Positions 52,121 through 63,744 of a stretch of DNA of 64,000 nucleotides are shown piece after piece. The stretch covers positions 32,145,670 through 32,209,669 of the forward strand of contig CM067064.1 in NCBI GenBank assembly GCA_033980235.1, read 5' to 3'. The notes beneath the pieces are model-generated. The model made no database searches and was not told the DNA's origin. It saw nothing but the letters and a program-made list of their open reading frames with translations. The translations under genes and the position numbers were made by a program. The first letter of the stretch is position 1, and every line of letters begins with the position of its first letter. This DNA comes from Diadema setosum. Its lineage: Eukaryota > Echinodermata > Echinoidea > Diadematoida > Diadematidae.

Positions 52121-55100
52121 ACGCGAATGACAAAATCCAACATTCGGAAAAGTTTTTCTCCGAATGTTTTCCGACAATGAAGCCGAAAACTGTTCTTGCG
52201 CAATTTGTGCGAAGTTTCCACGACGTATGTGCGAATGTCGTGTGTACCATTGCTAAAGTACAGCATGTTACGTACACGAAGAACACGCGACGGAAATGCG
52301 AACAACGAAAAATTGTCAATAATCATGGGAGAAAATGTACCCAAGGAGAGGTGGAAGCTGTCTTGAGTTGAATTTTTTCTTTCCTCTATTTCTCCTTTCT
52401 TTTTCTCTCATTTCTCTATCGTGTGCTGGCCTACATTTTTTCCCCAGGACATATCTCCACTAGTAAAGCCTTTGATCTTTTTTTTTTTTTGCAGTTCCTC
52501 CAAGAAGAAATCTGTATAGTTCAAATGAAATTTTACATACTTGAGACTAATTTTAAGTGTATTCTACGATTTTTTTTTGTATATCAAACATTTATTTCTC
52601 TTTGCTAGTCTTTAATTTCTTTTGTTACTATAGTTGTTAATAATTGTTTGATGTTTAGATGTATGTTACGATTTTTATTTGTAGAAAACGTATAGGTCAT
52701 ACATCCCCCAAACGTGCGCTAAACGTTCGCGAGAATGTCTCAAAAGGTACGCGAACAGTTTGCGATTACGTCGTAAAATGATCGGAAAAACTTCGCAGAT
52801 TTCGCGTAACATACGCGAGACATTCTCCAAAGTTTCGGAGTCTGTTTGGGGTTTCACGAACATTTTGCGAACATCGCGCGTGTCTTGAGAAGGTCTTGCG
52901 CATATGACGAGCCTTTAAAGACACTTTCGAGAACAATTCACGAGCAAATCACGACCAAGTGTGCGGAAAAGGTTCGCAAAAAATTTCAAACTTTTTTGAA
53001 ATTCTCGCCGAAGTAAAAACGACATTCGCGAACAATTGACGACGCTTCCGAACCCTCACGTTCGTTTGGCGATCTTTTGCAGACTAAAATACGAATGCTG
53101 GATTTTGCTATTTGCGTCCTTCGCAAATCGTTCGCGTGCTGTGTGAAATCCCACCCTTAGGATGTGATTTTTTTTTTTGTTCTCACAAGCATTTAGCGCA
53201 ATGAAATCTCCACTTGTAAAGCATTTGATTTTTTTTTTCTTGCAGTTCCTCCAACAAATAATCTCTATAGTTCAAATGAAATTTTACATACTTTACATTA
53301 ATATTAAGTGTATTCTGCGATTCTTTTTTATATCAAACATTTCTTTCTCTTTGCTAGTCTTTAATTTCTTTTGTTACTATAGTTGTTAATAATTGTTTGA
53401 TGTTTAGATGTATGCTACGATTTTTATTTGTAGAAAACGTATAGGTCATACATCTCCCAAACGTGCGCTAAACGTTCGCGAGAATGTCTCAAAAGGTACG
53501 CGAACAGTTTGCGATTACGTCGTGAAATGATCGGAAAAACTTCGCAAATTTCGCGTAACATACGCGAGACATTCTCCAAAGTTTCGGAGTGTGTTTGGGG
53601 TTTCACGAACATTTTGCGAACATCGCGCGTGCCTTGCGAAGGTCTTGCGCATATGACGAGGCTTCAAAGACACTTTTGAGAACAATTCACGAGCAAATCA
53701 CGACCAAGTGTGCGGAAAAGGTTCGCAAAAAATTTCAAACTTTTTTGAAATTCTCGCCGAAGTAAAAACGACATTCGCGAACAATTGACGACGCTTCCGA
53801 ACCCTCACGTTCGTTTGGCGATCTTTTGCAGACTAAAATACGTATGCTGGATTTTGCTATTTGCGTCCTTCGCAAATCGTTCGCGTGCTGTGTGAAATCC
53901 CACCCTTAGGATGTGATTTTTTTTTTTTTTTTTTTTGTTCTCACGAGCATTTAGCGCAATGAAATCTCCACTTGTAAAGCATTTGATTTTTTTTTCTTGC
54001 AGTTCCTCCAACAAATAATCTCTATAGTTCAAATGAAATTTTACATACTTTACATTAATATTAAGTGTATTCTGCGATTCTTTTTTATATCAAACATTTC
54101 TTTCTCTTTGCTAGTCTTTAATTTCTTTTGTTACTGTAGTTGTTAATAATTGTTTGATGTTTAGATGCATGCTACGATTTTTATTTGTAGAAAACGTATA
54201 GGTCATACATCTCCCAAACGTGCGCTAAACGTTCGCGAGAATGTCTCAAAAGGTACGCGAACAGTTTGCGATAACGTCGTGAAATGATCGGAAAAACTTC
54301 GCAAATTTCGCGTAACATACGCGAGACATTCTCCAAAGTTTCGGAGTGTGTTTGGGGTTTCACGAACATTTTGCGAACATCGCGCGTGCCTTGCGAAGGT
54401 CTTGCGCATATGACGAAGCTTCAAAGACACTTTTGAGAACAATTCACGAGCAAATCACGACCAAGTGTGCGGAAAAGGTTCGCAAAAAATTTCAAACTTT
54501 TTTGAAATTCTCGCCGAAGTAAAAACGACATTCGCGAACAATTGACGACGCTTCCGAACCCTCATGTTCGTTTGGCGATCTTTTGCAGACTAAAATACGT
54601 ATGCTGGATTTTGCTATTTGCGTCCTTCGCAAATCGTTCGCGTGCTGTGTGAAATCCCACCCTTAGGATGTGATTTTTTTTTTTTGTTCTCACGAGCATT
54701 TAGCGCAATGAAATCTCCACTTGTAAAGCATTTGATTTTTTTTTTGCAGTTCCTCCAACAAATAATCTCTATAGTTCAAATGAAATTTTACATACTTTAC
54801 ATTAATATTAAGTGTATTCTGCGATTCTTTTTTATATCAAACATTTCTTTCTCTTTGCTAGTCTTTAATTTCTTTTGTTACTGTAGTTGTTAATAATTGT
54901 TTGATGTTTAGATGTATGCTACGATTTTTATTTGTAGAAAACGTATAGGTCATACATCTCCCAAACGTGCGCTAAACGTTCGCGAGAATGTCTCAAAAGG
55001 TACGCGAACAGTTTGCGATTACGTCGTGAAATGATCGGAAAAACTTCGCAAATTTCGCGTAACATACGCGAGACATTCTCCAAAGTTTCGGAGTCTGTTC

Positions 55101-55702
55101 GGGGTTTCACGAACATTTTGCGAACATCGCGCGTGCCTTGCGAAGGTCTTGCGCATATGACGAGGCTTCAAAGACACTTTTGAGAACAATTCACGAGCAA
55201 ATCACGACCAAGTGTGCGGAAAAGGTTCGCAAAAAATTTCAATTTTTTTTGAAATTCTCGCCGAAGTAAAAACGACATTCGCGAACAATTGACGACGCTT
55301 CCGAACTTTCACGTTCGTTTGGCGATCTTTTGCAGACTAAAATACGAGTGCTGGATTTTGCCATTCGTGTCCTTCGCAAATCGTTCGCGTGCTCCGTGAA
55401 ATCCCACCCTTAGAATGTGAGTTTTTTTTTGTTTGTTCTCACGAACATTTAGCGCATGTTTTCTCCCATGATTACTAAATAAATGCGTTCACATTTCTGT
55501 CGCGTGTTCTCCGTGTACCTAGCATGCTGTACTTTAGCCATGATACACATGACATTTGCACATACGTCTTGAGAACTTCGCACAAATTGCGCAAGAATGG
55601 TTTTCAGCTTCATTGTCCCAACACATTCGGAGAAAAACTTTTCCGAATATTGGATTTTTTCATTCGCGTCGTTCGCGTGCTCCGTGAAATCACACCCTAA
55701 TA
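52059..55702. mobile_element. Inverted-repeat element with tandem 750-bp core, GCGAA-rich
   Basis: The left part (52091-52345) and right part (about 55440-55700) are inverted copies (CACGGAGCACGCGAACGA, ATTCGGAAAAGTTTTTCTCCGAAT). Between them lie four tandem units of about 750 bp (equivalent points 52675, 53424, 54181, 54928), nearly identical. Each unit has a T-rich half and a half dense in GCGAA/TTCGC. Each ends TCGTTCGCGTGCTGTGTGAAATCCCACCC, a variant of the outer end. The 62-codon minus frames in each unit are copies of one repeat and not independent evidence for a gene. Confidence 0.75.
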
Positions 55703-55819
55703 CATTAATTAATATGATGAATACTGAGCTCAGGTCTGTGCAATCCTGAACTCATGCGAAATTATCCCTGAATACCGAAAAAAACTCATTATATGGTATT
55801 CAGTAATTGTATCCCCCGA

Positions 55820-56370
55820 ACAGAGTTAGGAGGATACTATGAATTTGGCTTCGTTACGCCGCCGCCGCCGCCGCCGCAGAGATTTTCTTGTGAGCGCTCT
55901 ACTGGCTGCAGTTCTTCTTAAAATTAATCACCTTCAAAATTTGGCTTGAATGTGTATTATGGTAAAACGAAAAAGCCTATTGTTTTAGGTGATGGCGCCC
56001 TCGCTTGTTCCGTCTTTATACATGAAAAGGTAAATTTAACAGGGTCTGGTTATGTGTGCGATGGTGGCAGTGTTTCTTGACCGATTTTTTCAAATTTGGT
56101 ATGTAATTGTATCATAGTCAAACCTATACACCTATACCTATCGATAATGTTGCCCTTACTGTTCCACCTTTTACAGGGCCAAAGGTCACCTGATCATGCC
56201 AAAATTTGCAAAAGTGCTCATTTATACAATAACTTGACTGTTACTCAACGGATTTTATTCAGACTTGCGCTAACGAGGTGTATGGGTAGTAATTCTACAT
56301 GAAGGACACAACAGTTTGTGGTGACGGCGCCCTCAGTGTTCCGACTTGGAGGCCATGTCACATTATTTTT
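55820..56370 (+). repeat. Dispersed repeat with (GCC)n start
   Basis: CGAACAGAGTTAGGAGG, then GAATTTGGCTTCGTTACGCC and (GCC)7 at 55858-55877, then two modules carrying GGTGATGGCGCCCTC (about 55988) and GGTGACGGCGCCCTCA (about 56320). No stable frame. Confidence 0.55.
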
Positions 56371-57919
56371 TGTTGTATGTGCTCTATAGGGCTTCACAAA
56401 TTCGTACCAAAGATACCAAAATAAATGAAGAGAAAAATTAATTAAAAATCAATGATGCAGTTTGGCAAAAAACTGAATAGCTGTAGATATTGAGTATGAG
56501 TACTTCTACAAACTGCAGTTTAGTTGGAAGATGAAAGCTTTTCTGATGGAATTTGAGGGGACTATATTTCATAGGCTGCATGTACAGAAAATAGGTGATT
56601 TTTTGAGTGACAAGAACTCGTAGTCTGGCTTTGCGGACCCTTGGACAGAGTTTGAGCCAAAGAACCTGCCTTGAAAAACACAAGTCAATGGGAAGTATTA
56701 ATCCAACACAGGCTGTGCTGGTTTATGTTGGTCTATTGTGTCAGATCCCTTCCTCCCGCCCACCCCCCCCCCCCCCCAACTCTGTTCAAATACAATTTAT
56801 TTTCTTATTATGTTCTTGTGGTACTATATCTTGGTAGAAACTAGTCATCAGTATCACACAATTTTGAATGATTGTGTCATTTTAATGTATAATTTGTTTG
56901 GGCTACCACTGAAACTGCTCAAAACACATCAAGTTAATCTGTTTGATAAATAAAAGTGTTTTACAGGACTTTGTAGGCAATAAGGTGATGATGACACCCC
57001 CTTTATCAAGGATAACTACCTGCATCTAGGTATTCACCTTATAAAAAACTAATCAAAACTGCAAGATTTTATTTTTGAAAAAACTCCAAAGGGCATCATT
57101 TTCAAAAGTGTCTCTTTGAGAAGCTTTATAAGCCTTGAGTGTGCAATTTCACAATTTCCTCAAGCCTAGTATACGCACATCACCTCAGTTGCTGAGACGC
57201 GCGGTCTTTGAAGTTTTTGTTGTTGTTTATCAAGCGTCTTTGATTGTTTTTAGAGGTGCTTGAGAGGCGCACACTAATTTTACATGCGCGCCAAAGAGGT
57301 TTTTGATGCGCGCGTTGTAACAACTGGGACCATTACTGCGTAGCCAGAACGCTACAATGTAGTTTATACAGGCCGCTCCCATATGCATAGTACAAGGTAC
57401 ATCGCTGTACAATCCAGAGGGACAACCAATACAATTCATCCCGCCGTCAAGCAAAGCGAGGCCGAGTTATCCCCGAGTCCGAGTCTAGCCTGACCCCGTT
57501 CGGGTAAAGTTCTGAGACTGAACGTTTTTGGTTAATATTTCCCATTTTCGTCGTTACCCATCGAATATCTTATTATTACAGCGTTATTCCGCACATTTCC
57601 TAGGCATACGTTCACATTTTGGAGCAAAATTTGACAACTTTTGCAGGCGTACCAGAACTTTCTTTGGGCTTTAAACTTGAAACTAGTATGGGGTCCAACC
57701 CACCGGCCGGGTCCATAACGACCGACCGCGCATTATAATGGCATTGCGCGTACAGAAAGAAAATGTACGCATGGGACTACGCGCAACGGTGCTCGATTCT
57801 TCACTGGGCTACGCTACCGAGTAAAATGTGGCGAAAACAACTAAGTATTCCCTCTAAATTACCGAAATTTAGCAAAATCGAATAAGGTTTATCGTGTAAC
57901 TACATATAACTAGGCCTAC
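56371..57919. other. No supported exon
   Basis: Expected to hold part of RRP7A but shows none clearly. Contains a C run at 56762-56777 and a more GC-rich part from 57180 on. Confidence 0.35.
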
Positions 57920-58033
57920 CTTTGCTGACTCGTTGTTAGATGTAGAGTATCCTTCCGTAATAAATTTGACGATTTTGACCGCAAAATTGTCACCGCCGCT
58001 TGTACGATCGTGCACAGCGTTACACATACACAT
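57920..58033 (-). CDS. RRP7A: RRP7A first coding exon
   Basis: On the minus strand from ATG 58031-58033 to a donor GTAGGC after AAG at 57920. The frame is open upstream to a TGA at 58127-58129 without another in-frame ATG, so this start is the most upstream; a second ATG lies two codons later. It encodes 38 residues including NFAVKIVKFITEG, which aligns with the conserved N-terminal G-Y/F-x-x-I/L-P-I/V-K-F-S of RRP7A. This is the weakest of the five exons because the match is short. Confidence 0.6.
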
Positions 58034-58500
58034 GACATAAACATTTTGTCGCCCGCTACGACCGTACGAGTTGATGCAGAAACGAGAAATGAATGTGAAA
58101 AAACAAACCGACTCATCTAATTTATTTCAATTACGATGAAAAGTTTCCTAATGAAAATCAAGTCAAATTCATCAAACAGTCCTTCAAAAGTAATATCGAA
58201 GGATTCAAAATATATTCAAATATTGTTGGGGAAAAAAATTACGATTAGAAAAAAACAGCAGCTTGTCGAAAAAACGCGTTTAAGTACGCTTTATACGTAT
58301 TGTCAATAGAGGGCGGGGTGGTCGGTCGATATGAGCCCGGCAACTGAGTGCGGAAAAAATGACACCCCACGCGTTCGAAGCCGCCATCTAGAGCGCGTAC
58401 CTCAGATCGCATTTTCAGTGCGCGCTTGTGAATCCGGAGTATTTTCTCCACACGTGAGTAAAATTTCAGGCAAATTGTGAGATTTTTCACGTTTCTATTG
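58034..58500 (-). promoter_or_regulatory. RRP7A: Probable RRP7A 5' UTR and promoter region
   Basis: Upstream of the RRP7A start. GC content rises here and CpG is less depleted than in the introns, as at many promoters. No TATA box at a useful distance. Assigned by position only. Confidence 0.35.
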
Positions 58501-58826
58501 ATAGAAAAACATTAGGTGTCCGATATTATGAACACCCAACCATACGTTGAGCACCTTCTTACAAATACACAAACCTTTATCCCGATTTAAGGGTTATACA
58601 GGCTCGGAGTTTCTCTTTTATAATCATATACATATAGTTGAATACCAACTTTACATCTCGACTCCGAAATGAGTCCTCACCATAATTTGCTGATGTGCAT
58701 AGAGAATAACGAAGAGATAGCCAAGACGGGTAGGTGCGAGAATTCGATGTCTAAAGGGCGACAGCGACGTCTTTTGAAGCTGCGACATAACTCTGTGCTG
58801 CGGAGACACAGGTATGCAGTCTCAGG

Positions 58827-59003
58827 TCACCCGTTGTAGCAGGCGAGAACGGCCTGGAACTCATCGTCAAAGGAGATAATTCCTGCGGATGGCACGGTGT
58901 GGGACTTGACAAGATGTAACCTCGAGGTGTCGCGACCCACTACAAGACTGACCCTCCTAACTCCGCTCATCATCACATCGGCAGGGACGAAAGGTTTAAC
59001 CAT
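58827..59003 (-). CDS. Small ORF of 58 codons, unknown
   Basis: From ATG 59001-59003 to TGA 58827-58829 on the minus strand, with strong coding-like codon use. It includes ADVMMSGVRRVSLVVGRD, LHLVKSHTVPS and ISFDDEFQAVLACYNG. It is preceded in frame by a TAA, so it is not a continuation of an upstream exon. It could be a short gene, a first exon, or a fragment of a dispersed element. Family not recognised. Confidence 0.35.
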   Translation of the reverse strand: MVKPFVPADVMMSGVRRVSLVVGRDTSRLHLVKSHTVPSAGIISFDDEFQAVLACYNG

Positions 59004-59399
59004 ACTTTACAGCCGCTGGAAGGAGGTAATAAGAATTTGATAAGTGTGAACTACATGTATTCTGTCATCAATTTAGTACAGACTATCATTGGGAAACAAC
59101 CGACAACTGACCCATTTCGTCACTTTCCATAGTCATCTTTGTTGAAATTTTCGCCGAAACGCAGAATGCAACTCATTGTGCTACTTGGACCATTTTATTT
59201 ATAATGACAATCCTATCATATCCTTGAAGTTCTAATAGAAAATATTACACTGACTTCATAAATGTTGAAATGGACATGTGGAAGACACTGACTCTCAAAC
59301 AAGGCAAGTGCCGAAATGTGTCTCGCCCACAAAATGTAATGTACCACAACACTTTTGTAAAAATCTAACTTTGGTTGTTAAAAAGTGGAATCGAGGAAA

Positions 59400-61189
59400 A
59401 GTGTTAGTCCAACAAGAGCTTTGTAAAACTGGAATTATTTGCAAGTAAAATGGCCCCTCAAAAATGGAACAGTATATTTCAATGTTTGTCCATACTCAGT
59501 TTAGATATAAAATTAGGAGTGATATTCTTAGTGATAAGGGTAAAAATGCAATAGTTGGTATTATTCATAAACCCCTTAGTAATGATATTGAGACGTTTGT
59601 AGAAAAAATTAATGTGACATTACATAAAATTTTGCAAGAATATGAGAATGTTTATTAAATGGGTGATTATGATGTTAATTTATCAAATTTTATCCAGTAT
59701 GTTGCTGATTTTGTAAAAATTCTCCAGTCTAACGGATTTTATCCTAACATCAATCAACCAACAAAAATATCAAATACCTGTTAAACTTTGATAGACAATA
59801 TATTTGTCAATGAAAATAACAAAATATTAATGATACATTATCTATTCAGATATTTCTGATTATTTACCAATTTTTGCAATCTATGAGCAGTTTTTTTTTA
59901 GTCAGGATCGACACCTTAGAATAAACCAAAATCTACCGTAAAATTTCTCAAGAAAATAAAGAATTACTTAATATCAACTTAGCTGTTGAAGAATGGTTGG
60001 AAGTTTATTCTGAATTTGACGTCAACAAAAGTTAAAATAACTTTATGAATACATTTATGTTTTATTAGAATCAGAACATTTCTATTGTTGTTGCAAATCA
60101 ACGCACAAGAGAAAAGAAAATGCCGTGGATTACCAAATGTATAATGCGCTCTATATGTATACCCGCAATCAGTTGTACAGGTTATCCTTTCAAAACCCCA
60201 CTTTGATTAATAAACAAAATCGTTAAAAGTGCGGAAATAAGTTATCTTCTTTAATTCGTATATCGAATGAATTAAAATGTAATTAAAAATTGAAATTGAA
60301 ATTCATTATTCAAACTAAATTGAACAAAATAAAGGTAATTTGAATAATATTTGATAAACAATAGATGACCTTTAAAAAAAAAAGAAAGAAAAATTTCACT
60401 GATTTTATTAATAAAGATGGGATTGAAGTTAGTGACCCACCTAAAATCTGAAATATTTTTAATAATTACCTCACCAATATTGGTCCTGAATTAACTGCAT
60501 GAATTGATTCTTATGTTGGCTGTTCCAATGATTATATTTTGGAACATTTTGAATACTCCAACCAAAGAAAATTGTGCAATCCTTTGAACCGAGTAAAAAG
60601 CTTGTGGTTATTGTGAAATACGTGTTAATTTTCTTTTAAAAAATGTATATTGTTTCCCCACTGAAATATCTTTTCAATCCTTATTTTATGACCGGAACTT
60701 TTTTTAGATGCCATGAAAACTGCTAAAGTACTTCTTATATTTAAAAAGAATGATCCTGCTGAAGTTCAAACTTACCATTTTGTTGCTTCCCGTTTCAGCT
60801 AAAATTCTAGAAAATTTAGTTTGATTGATTATATACATACCTTACTGATAATAATCTTCTTATAATCCGAATCAATTTGGTTTTAGGAAGGGCTACTCAA
60901 CTGTGTACGCTTTGATACAATTATGTAATGAGATTATTACAACTTTGTCTAACAAAAAAAAAACATATAATTGGATTTTTTTTTATTCAGTTAAAGTGTT
61001 TGACACAATTGATCATCAAATTTCAATTTACAAATTATCTAAATTAGGTATAAGAGGTATAGTTCTTTCTTGGTTAAAAAGTTATATTTTGAATCGTTAA
61101 CGTTTCAGTCGTTTTGTTTCAGTCTAAAACTTCTTCCTATTCCAATATTACCTGTGATATGCCCCAGTGTTCAATTCTCTGATTTATTC

Positions 61190-61224
<35 letters not shown>

Positions 61225-62430
61225 TGTATATATAAATGATATTATTAATTCATCGCATCTATTTCATTCCATATTAATTGCAGACGACACAAATATATTT
61301 TAGTCAAACAAATGTATAAAGACTCTTATCACGACTCTAAATAGAGATTTGTCAAAGGCACCTTTATGGTTGAAGTGCAATAAGCTGTCATTGAATGTTG
61401 ATAAAACTTCCTTTATGCACTTTAAGAGCCCTCATTCCCGTACCATTCACAAAATAGATATTTTTTATTGATAGTGTACTTATTAGAACCGAATTTGTAC
61501 ACATTCACCCTATTTAGCCCATACCGATCCTCTACTTAAACAACTGAAAATAATAAAGGTTAATGATTTTCAAATTTCTTAATCCTCTGTCTTTATATTC
61601 AAATACTCCAAAAATTATTAGTACCTTTCTTTTATGATACTTTCATCTCAAATAGAAAAGTACACTTGCATCCCACTTGAAATTGCAATGACATACATTT
61701 AAATAACTCGAAGCTACTTGTCGCTCATAAATCTATTCGACAACACGGAAAGGATATATGGAATTCTCTGCCCTAACAAATTAAAACATGCACATTACTT
61801 TTTTTCCCTTTAAAGCAACCATGAGAAAGCACATATTATCAAATTATGGGAATGAACAGATATCTGGTTACAAAATAAATTAATTAATAGATTCATTCTT
61901 TATGTTTTGATACCTGCCCCTCCCCCACCCCAGTCTCTTTACATCAAACTATTCAATTAACAATTTTAGTTTTCTTAATTTAAAAGGCACCTAGAATCGC
62001 GCGCCTGCTGGACTCTTTCCTTGCACCAGCACTCACCTCACTCACTCCATTCTATTTACATGTAGTGTGTATACAATGTTTGTTGTCGCAGTGTGGTGCC
62101 AGAATGACTCTGTTTTTTTTTTCTCTTCGTTTGTTTTCGATACGTATACATGATGCATGTTTTGCCAATTTTCTTTTTTTTTCTCTTTCAAGGGTGTCGT
62201 ATCGTCAAGCTATATGCTTATTTGACGACAGTCATCTGCATTCACACTCCTAATACATGCGCAATCATTTGATGCACTTTATCTCGAGTGGTTCCCAATA
62301 TTGAAGTGTTCTCTTGTTCTTTTCTTTAATCTGGACATGTGATATTTCAGATATGTTCAGATGTACACACTGTATGTTTTGTTTTCTTGAAAATGGTTGA
62401 CAAAAAAATGTAGTGCACACAATTTGATTG
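59400..62430 (+). mobile_element. Decayed LINE with 3' UTR
   Basis: Order of fragments: endonuclease (59464-59658, IVGIIHKPLSNDIETF; then GDYDVNLS at about 59660), RT start (about 60720: KTAKVLLIFKKNDPAE in broken frame), RT core (60903-61100: FDTIDHQ, LGIRGIVLSWLKSYILNR), ADDTNIF at about 61280-61302, and a tail domain at about 61700-61860 (SIRQHGKDIWNSLP, then HILSNYGNEQISGY). Many stops and frameshifts; dead. A (TA)n lies at 61190-61220. The sequence after 61880 is its 3' UTR, also found at 29130-29520. Confidence 0.75.
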
Positions 62431-62486
62431 CCAAAAAGATCATGATCAGAAAAAAGAGAGAAAAAATACCCTATCTGTGGCCTTGA

Positions 62487-62960
62487 CCTTGTGGTGATCT
62501 TTAACTCCCCAAGAGACATCTAACACCAAAGTTTGAGTTGTACCGAGCAAAAGTTATAAGCCATAATCGAACGCGCCATAAAAAATTAACATTGGCCCCT
62601 AAAGTTCGTTTACCCCTGTTTGTGACCTTTGACCTTGTGGTGACCTTCAAATCCCCAAAGGACACCTACCATCTAAGTTTGGTCACAAACGGACACATCA
62701 ACCAAAAAATACGAGCCATAATCGAAATGCGCCGTAAAAACTTAACATTGGCCCCTTAAAGTTTATTGACCCATGTTTGTGATCTTTGACCTTGTGATGA
62801 CCTTCAATTCATCAAAGGACACCGACCATTTAAGTTTGGTCACAAAGAGACATACCAATCAAAAGTTATGAGCCATAATTGAAATGTTCCGTAAAAATTT
62901 AACATTGACACCTCACTGTTCACTGACCCCTGTTTAAAACCTTTGACCTTGTAGTGACCT
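62487..62960 (+). repeat. Second array of the 155-bp DR1-like repeat
   Basis: GACCTTGTGGTGACC recurs at about 62487, 62631, 62788 and 62945. The unit is the same as at 31045. A perfect TGACCTTTGACCT lies at 62623-62635. Confidence 0.8.
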
Positions 62961-63480
62961 TTAAAGGGAAGGTAAACCCTAAGAGCAATGTGGATTGAGT
63001 GAAAGCAGCATCATTAGTAGAACACATCAGTGAAAGTTTGAGGGAAATTGGACAATCGATGCAAAAGTTATACATTTTTAAAGTTTTGGTGTTGGAACCG
63101 CTGGAATAGGAGACTACTATAGGTTATGACGTATGAGAGGACAACAATACAAAGAAAATATACAGGAAATTCAACAAAAATTCATTTTTCTAGCATTATG
63201 AAAGAGCACTTGACTAACCGCTTTCAGAAAGCATGGGGAATAATTGCTACCCTTAACATATGTCAGTATCAAGTTGACGGAATTTGTAATTTTCGTGAAA
63301 AATGGATTTTTGTAGAATTTTTCTTTATATTTTCTTTGTATTGTTGTCCACTCATACGTCATAGCTTCTAGTAGTCTCCTCATCCAGCGGTTCCAACACC
63401 AAAACTTTAAAAATCCATAACTTTTGCATCGATTGTCCGATTTTCTTCAAACTTTCACTGATGCGTTCTACTAATGAAAA
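62961..63480. mobile_element. Foldback MITE, right end truncated
   Basis: Begins TTAAAGGGAAGGTAAACCC. Arms 63011-63200 and about 63290-63478 are inverted copies (for example GGTGTTGGAACCGCTGG and CCAGCGGTTCCAACACC), with a loop of about 90 bp. The right arm stops about 50 bp before the expected mirror of the left end, where LINE sequence begins. Frames on both strands inside are mirror images of each other and not genes. Confidence 0.75.
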
Positions 63481-63486
63481 CTTTTT

Positions 63487-63744
63487 ATGTTTCGTTTGTA
63501 TAACGGTCAGTTGCCATCTTCTTTTTTCTCATTATTTCATTTAAACAAGGATATACATTCTTATCCCACAAGGCAATCTGATAAATTTCATCTACAAAAT
63601 CCTAAAACGGTGATGGCTCTGAAATCTATCAGACACACTGGACCTGATATTTTGAACTCTCTTCCTTCAGAAATTCGAACTTTAAAGTCTATGTATTCTT
63701 TCAAGAAAGCTGTAAAGACAATGCTGCTCTCTGGATATCAGTGA
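63487..63744 (+). pseudogene. LINE C-terminal tail domain fragment
   Basis: 85 codons typical of the end of CR1/Jockey-type ORF2: DIHSYPTRQSDKFHL, then LKSIRHTGPDILNSLPSEI and SFKKAVKTMLL. The frame is intact here, but the upstream RT is absent, so it is a 5'-truncated copy. The following bases would be its 3' UTR. Confidence 0.8.

Larger units (their letters stand above)
49934..57919 (-). other. RRP7A: RRP7A intron or introns, 8 kb, RRM exon not found
   Basis: Between exon 1 (ending in phase 0) and the exon at 49933 (needing one base), the protein should contain about 70-80 residues, including the first RRM strands. I found no convincing exon for them. The space is occupied by a LINE fragment, a tandem array and unique sequence (56400-57900). 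Confidence 0.5.

Noticed and set aside
52675..55116. A 62-codon minus frame kept open in all four tandem units
   Set aside because: The units are nearly identical DNA, so shared open frames are expected. The frame follows the GCGAA-rich repeat composition.
63126..63383. Two mirror-image frames of 81 and 70 codons
   Set aside because: They are opposite strands of the same foldback arms, and their similarity is due to the inverted repeat.
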